This document shows positions 41,738-51,100 of a DNA stretch of 64,000 bases, piece after piece (position 1 is the stretch's first letter; each line of letters starts with the position of its first letter). The stretch is from assembly GCF_042678305.1 (NCBI RefSeq), contig NZ_JBHUDT010000001.1; one strand, 5' to 3'. The stretch is from Gelatiniphilus marinus. GTDB lineage: Bacteria; Bacteroidota; Bacteroidia; Flavobacteriales; Flavobacteriaceae. Both the position numbers and the translations under genes were made by a program. The notes under the pieces are model-generated. The model did no database searches, was not told the DNA's origin, and saw only the letters and a program-made list of their open reading frames with translations.

Positions 41738-42562
41738 CTAATCTTTTTCAATATCCATTGTCGCCGTTGCGTTTTGCAACTCTAAATGCATTAAACTAGG
41801 TGGGTTTTTTCCAGAAACGCTTAGGTATTCTTTGTTTAGGTTATTGTCGCTTACCATAAAGGTATTTAGCTTTTTTAAATTCATAAACTCCATAGGCAAA
41901 TCGCCCGTAAACTTATTACTCGATAACAATAACTCTTGCAACTGTGTTAACTGTGCAATCTCTACAGGTATTTCGCCTTCCATTTTATTATCCATTACAC
42001 TTAGCTTTTCTAGTTTATTTAAAGCATAAATCTGGTTTGGTATGGTACCTGTTAAAAAATTACTACCCAACAAAAGCTCTTTTAGGTTGGTTAAGCCCAT
42101 TAATTCTACTGGGATATTGCCTGTTAGTTTGTTACTGTATAATTTTAATGATTGTAATTTTGTTAGACTACCAAGTTCTGAAGGGATCTCGCCTTCAAAA
42201 CCATTCATAAATAATTCTAAGGAGGTTAGCGCTTTTAAATTTGCCAATGCCGTTGGGATTTTTCCAGTTAATTTGTTAAAGCCTAAGTTTAACTGCCTTA
42301 AAGAGACTAAATTCCCTATTTCCTTTGGTAAATTTCCCTGAAGATTGTTAAACGGTAAATTAAGCGCCACTACTTTATGATCTTCAACGGTTACACCGTA
42401 CCACGAATCCATAGAAGCGTTAAGGTCCCAAGTAGTGTTCCAGTCGCTTCCTTTTGTTGAATTGTATAAGGCTATTAATGCGTCTTTATCGTTAGTGGAA
42501 ATGTTGGCAAAAGAATATGCTGATACCAAAAAGCACAACATTATAAGTTTTAAAGTTTTCAT
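41738..42562 (-). CDS. Secreted leucine-rich repeat protein
   Basis: The 274-residue protein has a signal peptide (about 1-19, ending SYSFA). The LRRNT-like start is DALIALYNSTKGSDWNTTWDLN, with W residues typical of plant-type bacterial LRR proteins. At least seven 24-residue repeats follow, of the form L-x-x-L-x-L-x-x-N-x-L/F-x-G-x-I/L-P-x-E/A (about 68-240). There is no C-terminal sorting domain or membrane anchor. It is probably periplasmic or extracellular and binds an unknown partner. Confidence 0.85.
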   Translation of the reverse strand: MKTLKLIMLCFLVSAYSFANISTNDKDALIALYNSTKGSDWNTTWDLNASMDSWYGVTVEDHKVVALNLPFNNLQGNLPKEIGNLVSLRQLNLGFNKLTGKIPTALANLKALTSLELFMNGFEGEIPSELGSLTKLQSLKLYSNKLTGNIPVELMGLTNLKELLLGSNFLTGTIPNQIYALNKLEKLSVMDNKMEGEIPVEIAQLTQLQELLLSSNKFTGDLPMEFMNLKKLNTFMVSDNNLNKEYLSVSGKNPPSLMHLELQNATATMDIEKD

Positions 42563-42658
42563 CCTAAAAATAGATTTGTGATTGTTTGCTAGACAAAAGT
42601 AGATCTAAATTAGACGAAATACTATTTTATTCGTTAAAATACATTAAATTTTAACATT

Positions 42659-44569
42659 TTATGCATTATACTTTTCGATCTCGGTCTGGATGTTTTCCCA
42701 TTTTTGCATAAACCCCTCTAAATCTAATTTCTTTTTTTGATAGCTATCAAAGAAATTGGATTGAGACGTCACTTCTTCGTAATTCTTTTCTAAAGATAAG
42801 TCAATGGCTTTAATCTCCTTTTCCAACTGATTGATTTTCGACTCAACGTTGCTCAATTTGTTATTCAAGGATTTTATTCTTTTCTGGTCTTCGTAAGATT
42901 GTTGTTTTTTTACCTTTGGTGTTTCTTTTACAACGGTTCGTTTTTCAACTTCGCGCAAGCTCTCTACTTTCCGCAGATCCAAATAATAATCGATATCGCC
43001 TAGATATTCTCTTATTTTATGGTCTTTAAACTCGTAAACCGTATTGGTTAAACCCTGCAAAAAATCACGGTCGTGCGAAACAAGAATCAAAGTGCCCTCA
43101 AATCGTTTTAAAGCTTCTTTCAACACGTTTTTAGATTTAATATCCAAGTGGTTGGTAGGCTCATCCATTATTAAAACATTAAAGGGTTGCAGCATTAATT
43201 TTGCCAATGCCAAACGGTTGCGCTCGCCACCAGAGAGCACGCGCACGTACTTATCGACCTCGTCTCCCCTAAATAAAAACGAGCCCAAAATATCGCGCAC
43301 CTTACTCCTGTTGGTTTCGTTTGCGGCATCAATCATGGTGTCGTGCACGGTTTTGTTGCCATCTAGATATTCTGCTTGGTTTTGGGCAAAATACCCAATC
43401 TGCACGTTGTGCCCCAATTTTAAATGCCCTTTGTGCTTTATATCGCCAACAATAATTTTGGCAAGCGTAGATTTGCCCTGTCCGTTTTGCCCAACAAAGG
43501 CCGTTTTGCTATCGCGCTCAATTAGTAAATCGATATGTTTTAAAACTTGATTATCGCCATAATTTTTAGAAACATCTTCAGCTTCAATCACCACTTTACC
43601 TGGAGTAATTGACACCGGAAAGTTTAAAGTCATCACACTATTATCATCTTCATCAACTTCAATGCGGTCAATTTTATCAAGCTTTTTTATCAGCGATTGT
43701 GCCATAGTTGCTTTTGAGGCTTTTGCACGAAACTTCTCGATAAGTTTTTCGGTTTGTTCAATTTGCTTTTGCTGATTTTTTTGCGATGCCAATTGCTGGG
43801 TTCTCAACTCTTCGCGAAGCACTAAATATTTCGTGTAAGGCTTCGGATAATCATAAATTCTACCTAACGAAATCTCTATGGTTCTGTTGGTTACATTATC
43901 CAGAAACATTTTATCGTGCGATACAATAACCACGGCACCAGCATAGTTTTTCAAGAAGCCTTCCAACCAAATAATAGACTCGATATCCAAGTGGTTGGTG
44001 GGCTCATCTAAAAGTAAAATATCGTTGTTTTGAAGCAGTAATTTTGCGAGTTCTATTCGCATACGCCACCCGCCTGAAAAGGTATCGGTAAGCTTGTTAA
44101 AATCGTCTCGTTTAAAGCCTAAACCTTGTAAAATCTTTTCGGTATCGCCCTGGTAGTTGTAGCCGCCCAAGATTTCGTATTGGTGCTGTAGCTCGTTAAT
44201 ATCTACCATAAGCTGGTGGTAGCCCTCACTTTCATAATCGGTGCGTTCTGCCATTTGGGTGTTAACCGCTTCCATTTTAGTTTCCAAGGCTTTAATTTCG
44301 GTAAAGGCTTCGTAGGCTTCTTCAAGTACCGTTCTTCCAAAAACAAAATCAATGTCCTGTTTTAAAAAACCAATTTTAAGCTCTTTATCGGCCGCAATTT
44401 GCCCAGAATCGGGCTCCATTTCTTTCGATAAAATTTTAAGCATCGTCGATTTTCCCGCACCATTTTTTCCAATAAGCCCTACCCTATCGCCGTTTCCTAG
44501 TTTAAACGTAAGGTCTTCAAACAAGTATTCGCCTTGAAACGAAATCGATAAATTATGAATGTTCATCAT
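42659..44569 (-). CDS. ABC-F family ATPase (translation factor type)
   Basis: The 636-residue protein has two ABC domains in one chain without membrane segments. The first has Walker A GKNGAGKS (about 34-41), signature TFSGGWRMR and LLLDEPTNHLD (about 180-190). The second has Walker A GQNGQGKS (about 354-361), LSGGERNRLALA and IMDEPTNHLD (about 460-469). The linker (about 240-320) is rich in charged helix, and a coiled-coil C-terminal region (about 545-636) resembles the Uup/YdiF-like tail. Family members bind the ribosomal E site or repair-related DNA. The start could be the second Met, at 44566. Confidence 0.92.
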   Translation of the reverse strand: MMNIHNLSISFQGEYLFEDLTFKLGNGDRVGLIGKNGAGKSTMLKILSKEMEPDSGQIAADKELKIGFLKQDIDFVFGRTVLEEAYEAFTEIKALETKMEAVNTQMAERTDYESEGYHQLMVDINELQHQYEILGGYNYQGDTEKILQGLGFKRDDFNKLTDTFSGGWRMRIELAKLLLQNNDILLLDEPTNHLDIESIIWLEGFLKNYAGAVVIVSHDKMFLDNVTNRTIEISLGRIYDYPKPYTKYLVLREELRTQQLASQKNQQKQIEQTEKLIEKFRAKASKATMAQSLIKKLDKIDRIEVDEDDNSVMTLNFPVSITPGKVVIEAEDVSKNYGDNQVLKHIDLLIERDSKTAFVGQNGQGKSTLAKIIVGDIKHKGHLKLGHNVQIGYFAQNQAEYLDGNKTVHDTMIDAANETNRSKVRDILGSFLFRGDEVDKYVRVLSGGERNRLALAKLMLQPFNVLIMDEPTNHLDIKSKNVLKEALKRFEGTLILVSHDRDFLQGLTNTVYEFKDHKIREYLGDIDYYLDLRKVESLREVEKRTVVKETPKVKKQQSYEDQKRIKSLNNKLSNVESKINQLEKEIKAIDLSLEKNYEEVTSQSNFFDSYQKKKLDLEGFMQKWENIQTEIEKYNA

Positions 44570-44656
44570 AGAAATGTAACTTATATCACAGAGCCTTTAG
44601 TATTTATATAGTATTTTTGCTTCTGCGATTGCGCATGCAAAAGTACATTAAAATAT

Positions 44657-45040
44657 ATGTTTAAAAAAGGAACAAAATTATATAGTATTTTTACGGGTAC
44701 TTGCCCAAAATGCCACGAAGAATCTATGTTTAAAAACAAGAACCCCTACATGCTTACCGAGGCATTGAGCATGTACGAAAATTGCTCGAATTGCGGTACC
44801 AAATACAAAATTGAGCCGTCTTTTTTCTACGGCTCCATGTATGTAAGTTATGCCGTTGGTATTGCGTTTGCAACCGCAGCTTTTGTGATTTCGTTTTTTG
44901 TTTTCAATGCCGGCATACATGCCATTTTCATCTCAATAATAGCAACATTAATTGTTTTTATGCCGGTAATTTTAAGGCTTTCCAGAACTATTTGGATTAA
45001 CTTTTTTATGCATTACAACAAAAATTTAGCTAAAAAATAA
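44657..45040 (+). CDS. DUF983 family membrane protein
   Basis: The 127-residue protein starts with a zinc-ribbon-like region: CPKCHEE (about 18-24) and CSNCGTKY (about 43-50). Two hydrophobic helices follow (about 60-83 and 87-108). This is the DUF983 layout; the family is often annotated near respiratory or cell-envelope genes and has no known activity. It is divergent from the ABC-F gene and convergent with the FAD oxidoreductase gene, with the repeat at 45081-45158 between them. Confidence 0.85.
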   Translation: MFKKGTKLYSIFTGTCPKCHEESMFKNKNPYMLTEALSMYENCSNCGTKYKIEPSFFYGSMYVSYAVGIAFATAAFVISFFVFNAGIHAIFISIIATLIVFMPVILRLSRTIWINFFMHYNKNLAKK

Positions 45041-45080
45041 TTTACCTATGGGCGTTACCACTCCCGATAACTATCGGGAG

Positions 45081-45158
45081 GTCGGGCTTTCACTACTCGC
45101 TTCCTCTCCCGAAGCCTCGGGATCGGCGAGCTCAAACATGCCGTTCAATCCCTAACGC
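45081..45158. repeat. Interspersed repeat, copy B
   Basis: Shares the arms GGCTTTCACTACTC (45085-45098) and CAAACATGCCGTTCAATCC (45133-45151) with the reverse complement of copy A at 1255-1330. Its inner part is a GC-rich imperfect stem (TCCCGAAG/CTCGGGATCGG) unlike that of copy A. An adjacent hairpin TCCCGATAACTATCGGGA lies at 45063-45080. Position between convergent genes suggests a terminator role. Confidence 0.65.
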
Positions 45159-45164
45159 AAATGC

Positions 45165-46214
45165 TCAACTTAAATTGATAAAACGTTTAATATCAACTTC
45201 ATTATCCAAAGGCACCTCGTGTTCAATAAAATTATAAAGTTGCTGTGCCACATAAGGGCCAACCATAACACCGCGCGTACCCAATCCGTTTAGCACGTAC
45301 ATATTTTTGTAGGTTTGGTGCCGCCCCACCAATGGGCGCCTATCTTTTACCGTAGGCCGTATGCCGGCAACTTGGTTAACCACCTTAAACGGGCAATCTA
45401 TTAGGTTTTTAAGTTTAGTTAACAACTCAGTTTTGGCCTTATCGGTAGTTTTATTGGTTGTTTCGCCCCAATTGTAAGTGGCGCCAACTATATATAAATC
45501 GTTTTGCAACGGAATTAAAAAAACTGCCGCTTTTAACACAAAATCGATCTTTAAATCTGGGGCTTCAATTATTAACAATTCGCCTTTTGTTGGCAGTAAT
45601 GGTAGGGTATTAAAAAACGGGTTTTTATTGGAGCCAAAACCTTCGGCAAATACAATATGTTTTGCTTCTATGTTATTATATTTAATAGCATTATCTAAAA
45701 TTTCAATTTGGCTGTAATTAAATTCGTTCTCAAAAAACAAGTCCTTTTTTAACAATTGGTTTTTATAGGCCTCTGTTAAGCACTTTACATCAATTCTGCC
45801 AGATTGTAACACTTTGCCATAACCAAAAGGGGCATCTATAAAATTATTTTCATTACTCATAATTTTAGTCGATAGGTAATCCGAAAGACCTGGTTTATCA
45901 GAGGCAGCAAACCAATCGTTTTGTTCTTCAAGCGATGCGAATTTGCGATACACCGGAATTTTATAATCTAACCTTACTTTTAACTTTTTCTCTAAATTGG
46001 CATACATGGGCAGTGCCACTTGTAATTGCGCTTTGCTTTTCCAAACCGAAGTAAACCGCTTTAAAACCACCGGATTGTACAAGCCGCCAGCAACCACAGA
46101 CGATTGTTGCGATTTATCATCAAAAACCACAAAACTTTTGTTATGGGTGCTTAGTTGTTCGCAAAAACCAATACCCGCCAACCCAATACCAACTACTATA
46201 TAATCTACTTTCAT
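45165..46214 (-). CDS. NAD(P)/FAD-dependent oxidoreductase (DadA-like)
   Basis: The 349-residue protein opens with an FAD-binding Rossmann motif, VVGIGLAGIGFCEQL (about 6-20, G-x-G-x-x-G), and ends with GLGTRGVMVGPYVAQQL (about 309-325), as in glycine/D-amino-acid oxidase-type (DAO) proteins. The central segment LPTKGELLIIEAPDLKID is also typical. Many flavobacteria have one such single-gene FAD protein of unknown substrate. There is no signal peptide; it is presumably cytoplasmic. Confidence 0.85.
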   Translation of the reverse strand: MKVDYIVVGIGLAGIGFCEQLSTHNKSFVVFDDKSQQSSVVAGGLYNPVVLKRFTSVWKSKAQLQVALPMYANLEKKLKVRLDYKIPVYRKFASLEEQNDWFAASDKPGLSDYLSTKIMSNENNFIDAPFGYGKVLQSGRIDVKCLTEAYKNQLLKKDLFFENEFNYSQIEILDNAIKYNNIEAKHIVFAEGFGSNKNPFFNTLPLLPTKGELLIIEAPDLKIDFVLKAAVFLIPLQNDLYIVGATYNWGETTNKTTDKAKTELLTKLKNLIDCPFKVVNQVAGIRPTVKDRRPLVGRHQTYKNMYVLNGLGTRGVMVGPYVAQQLYNFIEHEVPLDNEVDIKRFINLS

Positions 46215-46386
46215 ATGTTGCGAATATAATTAGAAAATAGATTTTAGCATACAGGAAACAACAATTTAAAATAAGGTATTAAAACTCTCTGCAATTGCAG
46301 GAATCTTATAACCGAGAAACTATTAATTGTAAAAAGCTACTGTTTTAATTTTAGGTAAAGTTTCATAACTTTATAAAAATTTTTTT

Positions 46387-47574
46387 ATGAAAAAAAAAGC
46401 GTTCATACTAATTGCCATTTCTATACTAAGTTTTAATTTATCTAAAGCTCAGAAGGATCTTCCTCTAAGTTCATTTGATGTTTTTTATATAGGAATGTCA
46501 GAAAAAGAATTTCGAGATTCAATTACCTCAAAATATGAGATTAACAACGAAATAGTGCATACCCATACTAGTTTTGCTACTAAATCTGTTAAGTCATTGG
46601 ATAAGTATAATTTACGCAAAAAAACTCTAACAATAAAACCCCCTAGTTACAAATTGGGCAATACAGGTTTAGTTTGTAATTATATTGATTTTGATTTTCT
46701 TAACGATCGTCTTTTAAATATTAAGCTAATTATGCCAGATTATAAATTGTCAGAAGAGGATATAAATTCGACAATAAAATACCTAAACAATAATTATGCG
46801 AACGAGTTTAAATCTTCGAGACATTATAAACATTCTGCTAGTTTATCTAAAGGGCATTATGTGCTGCACAGTGACACAATGATTAATGATAAATGGTCAG
46901 ATTGTGGTAACAGTTTAACCTTTAGGTATACTGTGAAAAACAAGCATAAATACAAGAGAGAAAATTACCTATATCTAAAAGATAATGAAGCTAATTTTTT
47001 TTGGAAATACCATATTTTAATGACGGAAGAGTTTGAGTCAAAATCCTTAAAAGCATACAATGCATTTAGAAATGTTAATTTAGGAGGTAGTTTATCAGAT
47101 TTTTTAAAAACTTATAACAAAGAGCTTACTTTTGTTCCTGATTCAATAGTAGCTAAAGCTTATAAAAACAATTCAGATGTTGGTGTTTATCAAATGCACG
47201 AAACCTACGTTGATGCTAATCCTGAACCTTTGCCTGATGTACGTTTAAATGAAATTCAGTACTTTTTTTATAATGGATTATTAACAACAATTACCCTAAT
47301 TATTGATCCAAAAGTTGATGTTGTTAAACTTGAAAACTTGCTTAATCAGGTTTATGGTCCTGTTGATAAAATATTTTCTGACAATAATACTTTGCGAAAA
47401 TTTAATGATTACAAAGAAAATTTAAAACAAAGTGCTTTCGGTTTTTCTTTGCAATACTACAGTGGTTCAAAAGAATATCCGCCTGCATTGACATATAAAA
47501 GCGATTATCTTTTTAATAAATGCCAAAATGAATATAAACTCAATAAAGCTGAATCTTTAAAGAGTGCGTTTTAA
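46387..47574 (+). CDS. Secreted hypothetical protein, 395 residues
   Basis: A signal peptide (MKKKAFILIAISILSFNLSKAQ) precedes a protein in which two similar halves may be present: SSFDVFYIGMSEKEFRDSI near 28-46 and FRNVNLGGSLSDFLKTYNK near 227-245. Both are followed by beta-rich segments with K/Y-rich ends. No known domain was identified. The gene is isolated, with a 640-bp gene-poor region downstream. Confidence 0.65.
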   Translation: MKKKAFILIAISILSFNLSKAQKDLPLSSFDVFYIGMSEKEFRDSITSKYEINNEIVHTHTSFATKSVKSLDKYNLRKKTLTIKPPSYKLGNTGLVCNYIDFDFLNDRLLNIKLIMPDYKLSEEDINSTIKYLNNNYANEFKSSRHYKHSASLSKGHYVLHSDTMINDKWSDCGNSLTFRYTVKNKHKYKRENYLYLKDNEANFFWKYHILMTEEFESKSLKAYNAFRNVNLGGSLSDFLKTYNKELTFVPDSIVAKAYKNNSDVGVYQMHETYVDANPEPLPDVRLNEIQYFFYNGLLTTITLIIDPKVDVVKLENLLNQVYGPVDKIFSDNNTLRKFNDYKENLKQSAFGFSLQYYSGSKEYPPALTYKSDYLFNKCQNEYKLNKAESLKSAF

Positions 47575-48216
47575 AGTAATCTGAGATTCGAAATTAAAAT
47601 CCCTATAAAATAAATACTAAAATATTGAACGTTACAATTTTTAATAAATAGCAATTTGTTGGTTTTTCGTTTAAATAAGTTGGTAATTCAAGTATATTAT
47701 AATAACCTAAACGTTTATAATAAAGGCTACAAAATTTTATACAGTATGCTCAAAAAATGATAAAGAAATTAGAAATCGCCAGAAATCTTTTAAACTGAAA
47801 ATTTTAAATCCAAACAATTGATTATTATCAACATAACAAAATATTTTATACAACCTCAAAAGCAGTTTGAACCACTTAATAACGTTTATTGAAAAATAAT
47901 ATAGATACCAAGATTGATGAACAATAATAAAATGTAGTTAAATAACAGCCATGTCATAAATTTAACATAAACCTAAAAACAAAGGAAGTATAAAGTCTGG
48001 GCTAAACCATATAATTATAAACAACGTACTTATCTTATTATGGCGCTAAGGCGGACTTTTACGCTAAAACAAATAAAATTAACAAAGCCATTACGTATCT
48101 TGACTTAGCTTTAAACTCAGTAAATAATCAGTTGGAAAAAGACTATTTACGGAAGAAAAAATTATCCCTAATTAAAAATAAAACTGATTGAAATTTTTGT
48201 AGATTTATAGAAAAAA
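47575..48216. other. Gene-poor region with decayed DNA
   Basis: This 640-bp gap has no intact ORF. Only the sigma-factor C-terminal remnant at 48021-48191 was recognised; the rest is AT-rich with many stop codons. Confidence 0.5.
48021..48191 (+). pseudogene. C-terminal remnant of a sigma-70-type regulator (DUF6596/TPR end)
   Basis: The frame reads YYGAKADFYAKTNKINKAITY and then LDLALNSVNNQLEKDYLRKK to a stop at 48189-48191. This matches the end of ECF sigma factors with a C-terminal TPR-like domain (Y-H/Y-x-x-x-A-D-x-Y/L-x-K-L...A-I...L-A-L...N-x-x-E-K-x-Y/F-L-x-x-K). There is no start and the upstream part is not recognisable, so it is a relic. Family assignment is from memory of the C-terminal pattern. 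Confidence 0.5.
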
Positions 48217-49179
48217 ATGAAAAAGCTATATGTCTTAATATTTATAACTCTTATTCCTATTATTACTTTCGGACAAGCCAAAAAACTATACAGGCAAGCC
48301 ACAAGGGCAACTAACCCAAAAGAAAAAATAGAGTTGTTCACACAGGTTATTGCACTAGAACCTAAAAATTTAGATGCCTATTTTTACAGAGGTATTGCAA
48401 AAAACGATGTGGGCGATTACTCTGGAGCGATATTAGATTACACAAAAATACTTTTTTACAAACCCGATGCCGATTCGTATTACAACAGAGGCAATTCCAA
48501 ATACAATTTACAGGATTATTTAGGAGCAAAACTCGATTACGAACAGGCCCTGAAACTAGACCCGCAATTTATTGATGCGCAATACAATTTGGCCAGCACA
48601 AAATATTTTTTAGAAGATTATATGGGAGCGATTACAGATTTAAGTAAAATTATTGAAGTCGCACCAACCGAATCTAAAGCTTATACCCAACGTGCCAATG
48701 CACTTTTAGCTCTTAGAAAATATAAATTAGCCTTACAGGATTTTTCGATGGCCGTATTAACCAATCCGAATGCCAACACCTACTACAACCGAGGTTTAAC
48801 GCATTTAAACATCAACTACTATAAACAAGCTAAAAAAGATTTTGATAGATCTTTAAATTTTGATGCCAACAATGATTCTGCTTATTTTTTTAGAGGGGCA
48901 TCGCATTTACTGTTAGGTAAATACACTAAAGCCATTTCAGATTTTAATACTACTTTAAAATACAATGCTTCAGATTACGAGGCTATTTTAGGCTTAGCCA
49001 TAGCTTACCATAAAATAAATGATACACAAAAGGCAAAACTAAACTTAAAAAAAGCCAAATCTTTGCTCTCTGATTTTTCAGAAGAAAGCCAGAGCATCAA
49101 TTTGTTTTCAGATACCTACTGGTATAAAAATCAATTCTACTTTTTCAAACAAAACCTTGAGGCCTTAAATAACATTTAA
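48217..49179 (+). CDS. Secreted tetratricopeptide-repeat protein
   Basis: A signal peptide (about 1-19, ending IITFGQ) is followed by about seven TPR units of 34 residues, from about 38 to 285. Examples are YFYRGIAKNDVGDYSGAILDYTKIL and YYNRGNSKYNLQDYLGAKLDYEQALKLDP. TPR arrays are protein-interaction scaffolds; the partner is unknown. It is convergent with rsmG, whose stop codon lies 7 bp away. Confidence 0.85.
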   Translation: MKKLYVLIFITLIPIITFGQAKKLYRQATRATNPKEKIELFTQVIALEPKNLDAYFYRGIAKNDVGDYSGAILDYTKILFYKPDADSYYNRGNSKYNLQDYLGAKLDYEQALKLDPQFIDAQYNLASTKYFLEDYMGAITDLSKIIEVAPTESKAYTQRANALLALRKYKLALQDFSMAVLTNPNANTYYNRGLTHLNINYYKQAKKDFDRSLNFDANNDSAYFFRGASHLLLGKYTKAISDFNTTLKYNASDYEAILGLAIAYHKINDTQKAKLNLKKAKSLLSDFSEESQSINLFSDTYWYKNQFYFFKQNLEALNNI

Positions 49180-49185
49180 AAAAAA

Positions 49186-49815
49186 TCAGCCTTTATATTT
49201 TAACGGCAGATGCACCAATTTTTTGGTTTCAAAAAAATCTTCAGCATAATAATCGCTTAAATTATAAATAGTTGCCGTTTTGTAGGTTTTAAGTTCTTCG
49301 GTTAAATCGCCACCCTTTAAATAAAGTATGCCGTTTTTTAATTCGTGGTTTTGTTTTTTGGCAATCTTGCCTTTAACCCAATGCACAAAGGTTGGCATTG
49401 CAGCTACGGCGCGACTTACTATAAAATTGTAAGTGCCGTTAATATCTTCAACCCTGGAATGTGTTGTTTTTACGTTGGTTAAACCCAATCCCTCAACCAC
49501 ATCATCAACAACTTTTAGTTTTTTCGCTATGCTATCTACCAAATGAAACGAACATTCTGGAAACAAAATAGCTAACGGAATGCCAGGGAATCCGCCACCC
49601 GTACCAACATCTAAAAGTTTAGTACCAGCCTTGAACCGTATTAATTTCGCAATGGCCAAAGCATGCAGCACATGGCGCAAATAAAGCTCGTCTATATCTT
49701 TACGCGACACCACGTTTATTTTTAAATTCCAGTCTTTGTAAAGCGTTTCCAACTTGGTAAATTTTTCAATTTGGTCTTGGGTAAGATTTGGGAAATATTT
49801 TAGAATAAGCTCCAT
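49186..49815 (-). CDS. rsmG: 16S rRNA (guanine(527)-N7)-methyltransferase
   Basis: The 209-residue protein matches RsmG (GidB) over its full length. It has the N-terminal helical segment with YKDWNLKINVVSRKDIDELYLRHVLHALAIAK (about 27-58), the SAM-binding LLDVGTGGGFPGIPLAILFP (about 68-87) and DSIAKKLKVVDDVVEGLGLTNV (about 95-116). FIVSRAVA (about 131-138) is the catalytic-site region. It methylates G527 of 16S rRNA with SAM. The gene is monocistronic on the minus strand. Confidence 0.95.
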   Translation of the reverse strand: MELILKYFPNLTQDQIEKFTKLETLYKDWNLKINVVSRKDIDELYLRHVLHALAIAKLIRFKAGTKLLDVGTGGGFPGIPLAILFPECSFHLVDSIAKKLKVVDDVVEGLGLTNVKTTHSRVEDINGTYNFIVSRAVAAMPTFVHWVKGKIAKKQNHELKNGILYLKGGDLTEELKTYKTATIYNLSDYYAEDFFETKKLVHLPLKYKG

Positions 49816-49897
49816 TTAAGTTAAATTTTCAGCAAAAATATACTTTTTATGTGCATTTTTTTATAAAAAAACAGTAATAGTTAAAAAGCATAATACC

Positions 49898-49905
49898 TAT
49901 CTTTG
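49898..49905 (+). promoter_or_regulatory. -7 element of the desaturase gene
   Basis: TATCTTTG matches TAnnTTTG exactly, 48 bp upstream of the desaturase start codon. No clear -33 TTG was identified. Confidence 0.5.
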
Positions 49906-49952
49906 CATTATGCTTAGTTATAAACTTAAGAATTAAAAATAGCACAATTAAA

Positions 49953-51071
49953 ATGAATAGTATGAATAAAGAAACCCTTACGTTTTCTAGAACAGACTCC
50001 GCGAAATTTTTTAAAACACTTAACAAACGTGTTAACAACTATTTTAAAGAGAACAATATAAAACGTACAGGTAACTGGAAACTCTACCTAAAAGCTATCG
50101 TTATGTTTGCTTTATTGATTGTTCCTGTGGTTTTGGTTTTAACAATCGATTTACCTGCTTGGGCTCAAATTTTATCAATGATAATTACCGGTGTTGGTAT
50201 GGCCGGTGTTGGCATGAATGTTATGCACGATGCCAATCACGGCTCGTTTTCAAGTAAAAAATGGGTTAACAAACTTATGGGAAGCAGCATTTATATTTTA
50301 GCTGGAAACGACTACAACTGGAAAGTACAGCACAACGTTCTGCACCACACCTATACCAATATTCAAGGCCATGATGAAGATATTGACGCTGGCAGGATTA
50401 TACGTTTTTCTAAACACGCCAAATGGTTTAGATTTCATAAATACCAAAGATTTTATGCCTTCTTTCTTTATGGTTTGCTAACAGTAAATTGGGCTATCAC
50501 TACCGATTTTATTCAAACCTACCAGTATTTAAAAAGAAAATTGGCTTATGGTAAACTGCCAAATCCTGCAACACAATGGACAAAACTAATCATAGGAAAA
50601 ATAATCTATTATGCCATTTGGGTAGTTTTACCTTTATCGCTAGGTTTTGCATGGTGGCAAGTATTAATAGGCTTTTTGGTTATGCATTACACTGCTGGTA
50701 TTATTTTAAGTGTTATTTTCCAATTAGCACACGTTATGCCAAATACAGAAATGCCATTGCCAGACGAAAACGGCAACATGAAAAACACTTGGGCAATCCA
50801 TCAGCTATTCACAACCTCTAACTTTTCGCCTAAAAGTTGGATTGTAGAATTTTACACGGGCGGGTTAAACAGACAGGTTGAACACCATTTATTTGCCAAC
50901 ATAAGCCATATTCACTACAGAAAAATAGCTAAAATAGTTAAAGAAACAGCAAACGAGTTTAGCTTACCATATAATGAATATAGCACATTTTGGAAAGCCG
51001 TGGCCGAACATTACAGGCAATTAAAAGAATTGGGGCAAAAACCAAGTTTACCTCAACCCAGCTTAGCCTAA
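49953..51071 (+). CDS. Membrane fatty acid desaturase (acyl-CoA/acyl-lipid type)
   Basis: The 372-residue protein has four membrane helices (about 48-95 and 180-260) and the three histidine boxes of membrane desaturases: HDANHG (about 90-95), HHTYTNIQGHDED (about 126-138) and QVEHHLF (about 311-317). The Gln at the start of the third box is typical of front-end desaturases, but there is no cytochrome b5 domain. It introduces a double bond into fatty acyl chains and probably adjusts membrane fluidity. An alternative start is Met4. Single gene, followed after 29 bp by the aminotransferase on the same strand. Confidence 0.88.
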   Translation: MNSMNKETLTFSRTDSAKFFKTLNKRVNNYFKENNIKRTGNWKLYLKAIVMFALLIVPVVLVLTIDLPAWAQILSMIITGVGMAGVGMNVMHDANHGSFSSKKWVNKLMGSSIYILAGNDYNWKVQHNVLHHTYTNIQGHDEDIDAGRIIRFSKHAKWFRFHKYQRFYAFFLYGLLTVNWAITTDFIQTYQYLKRKLAYGKLPNPATQWTKLIIGKIIYYAIWVVLPLSLGFAWWQVLIGFLVMHYTAGIILSVIFQLAHVMPNTEMPLPDENGNMKNTWAIHQLFTTSNFSPKSWIVEFYTGGLNRQVEHHLFANISHIHYRKIAKIVKETANEFSLPYNEYSTFWKAVAEHYRQLKELGQKPSLPQPSLA

Positions 51072-51100
51072 TTTTATACTTACCAATCTTAATAAACAAC

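Noticed and set aside
50990..51100. Longer N-terminus for the aminotransferase
   Set aside because: The extra 37 residues overlap the desaturase gene and are unlike the family; the start at 51101 fits family length.
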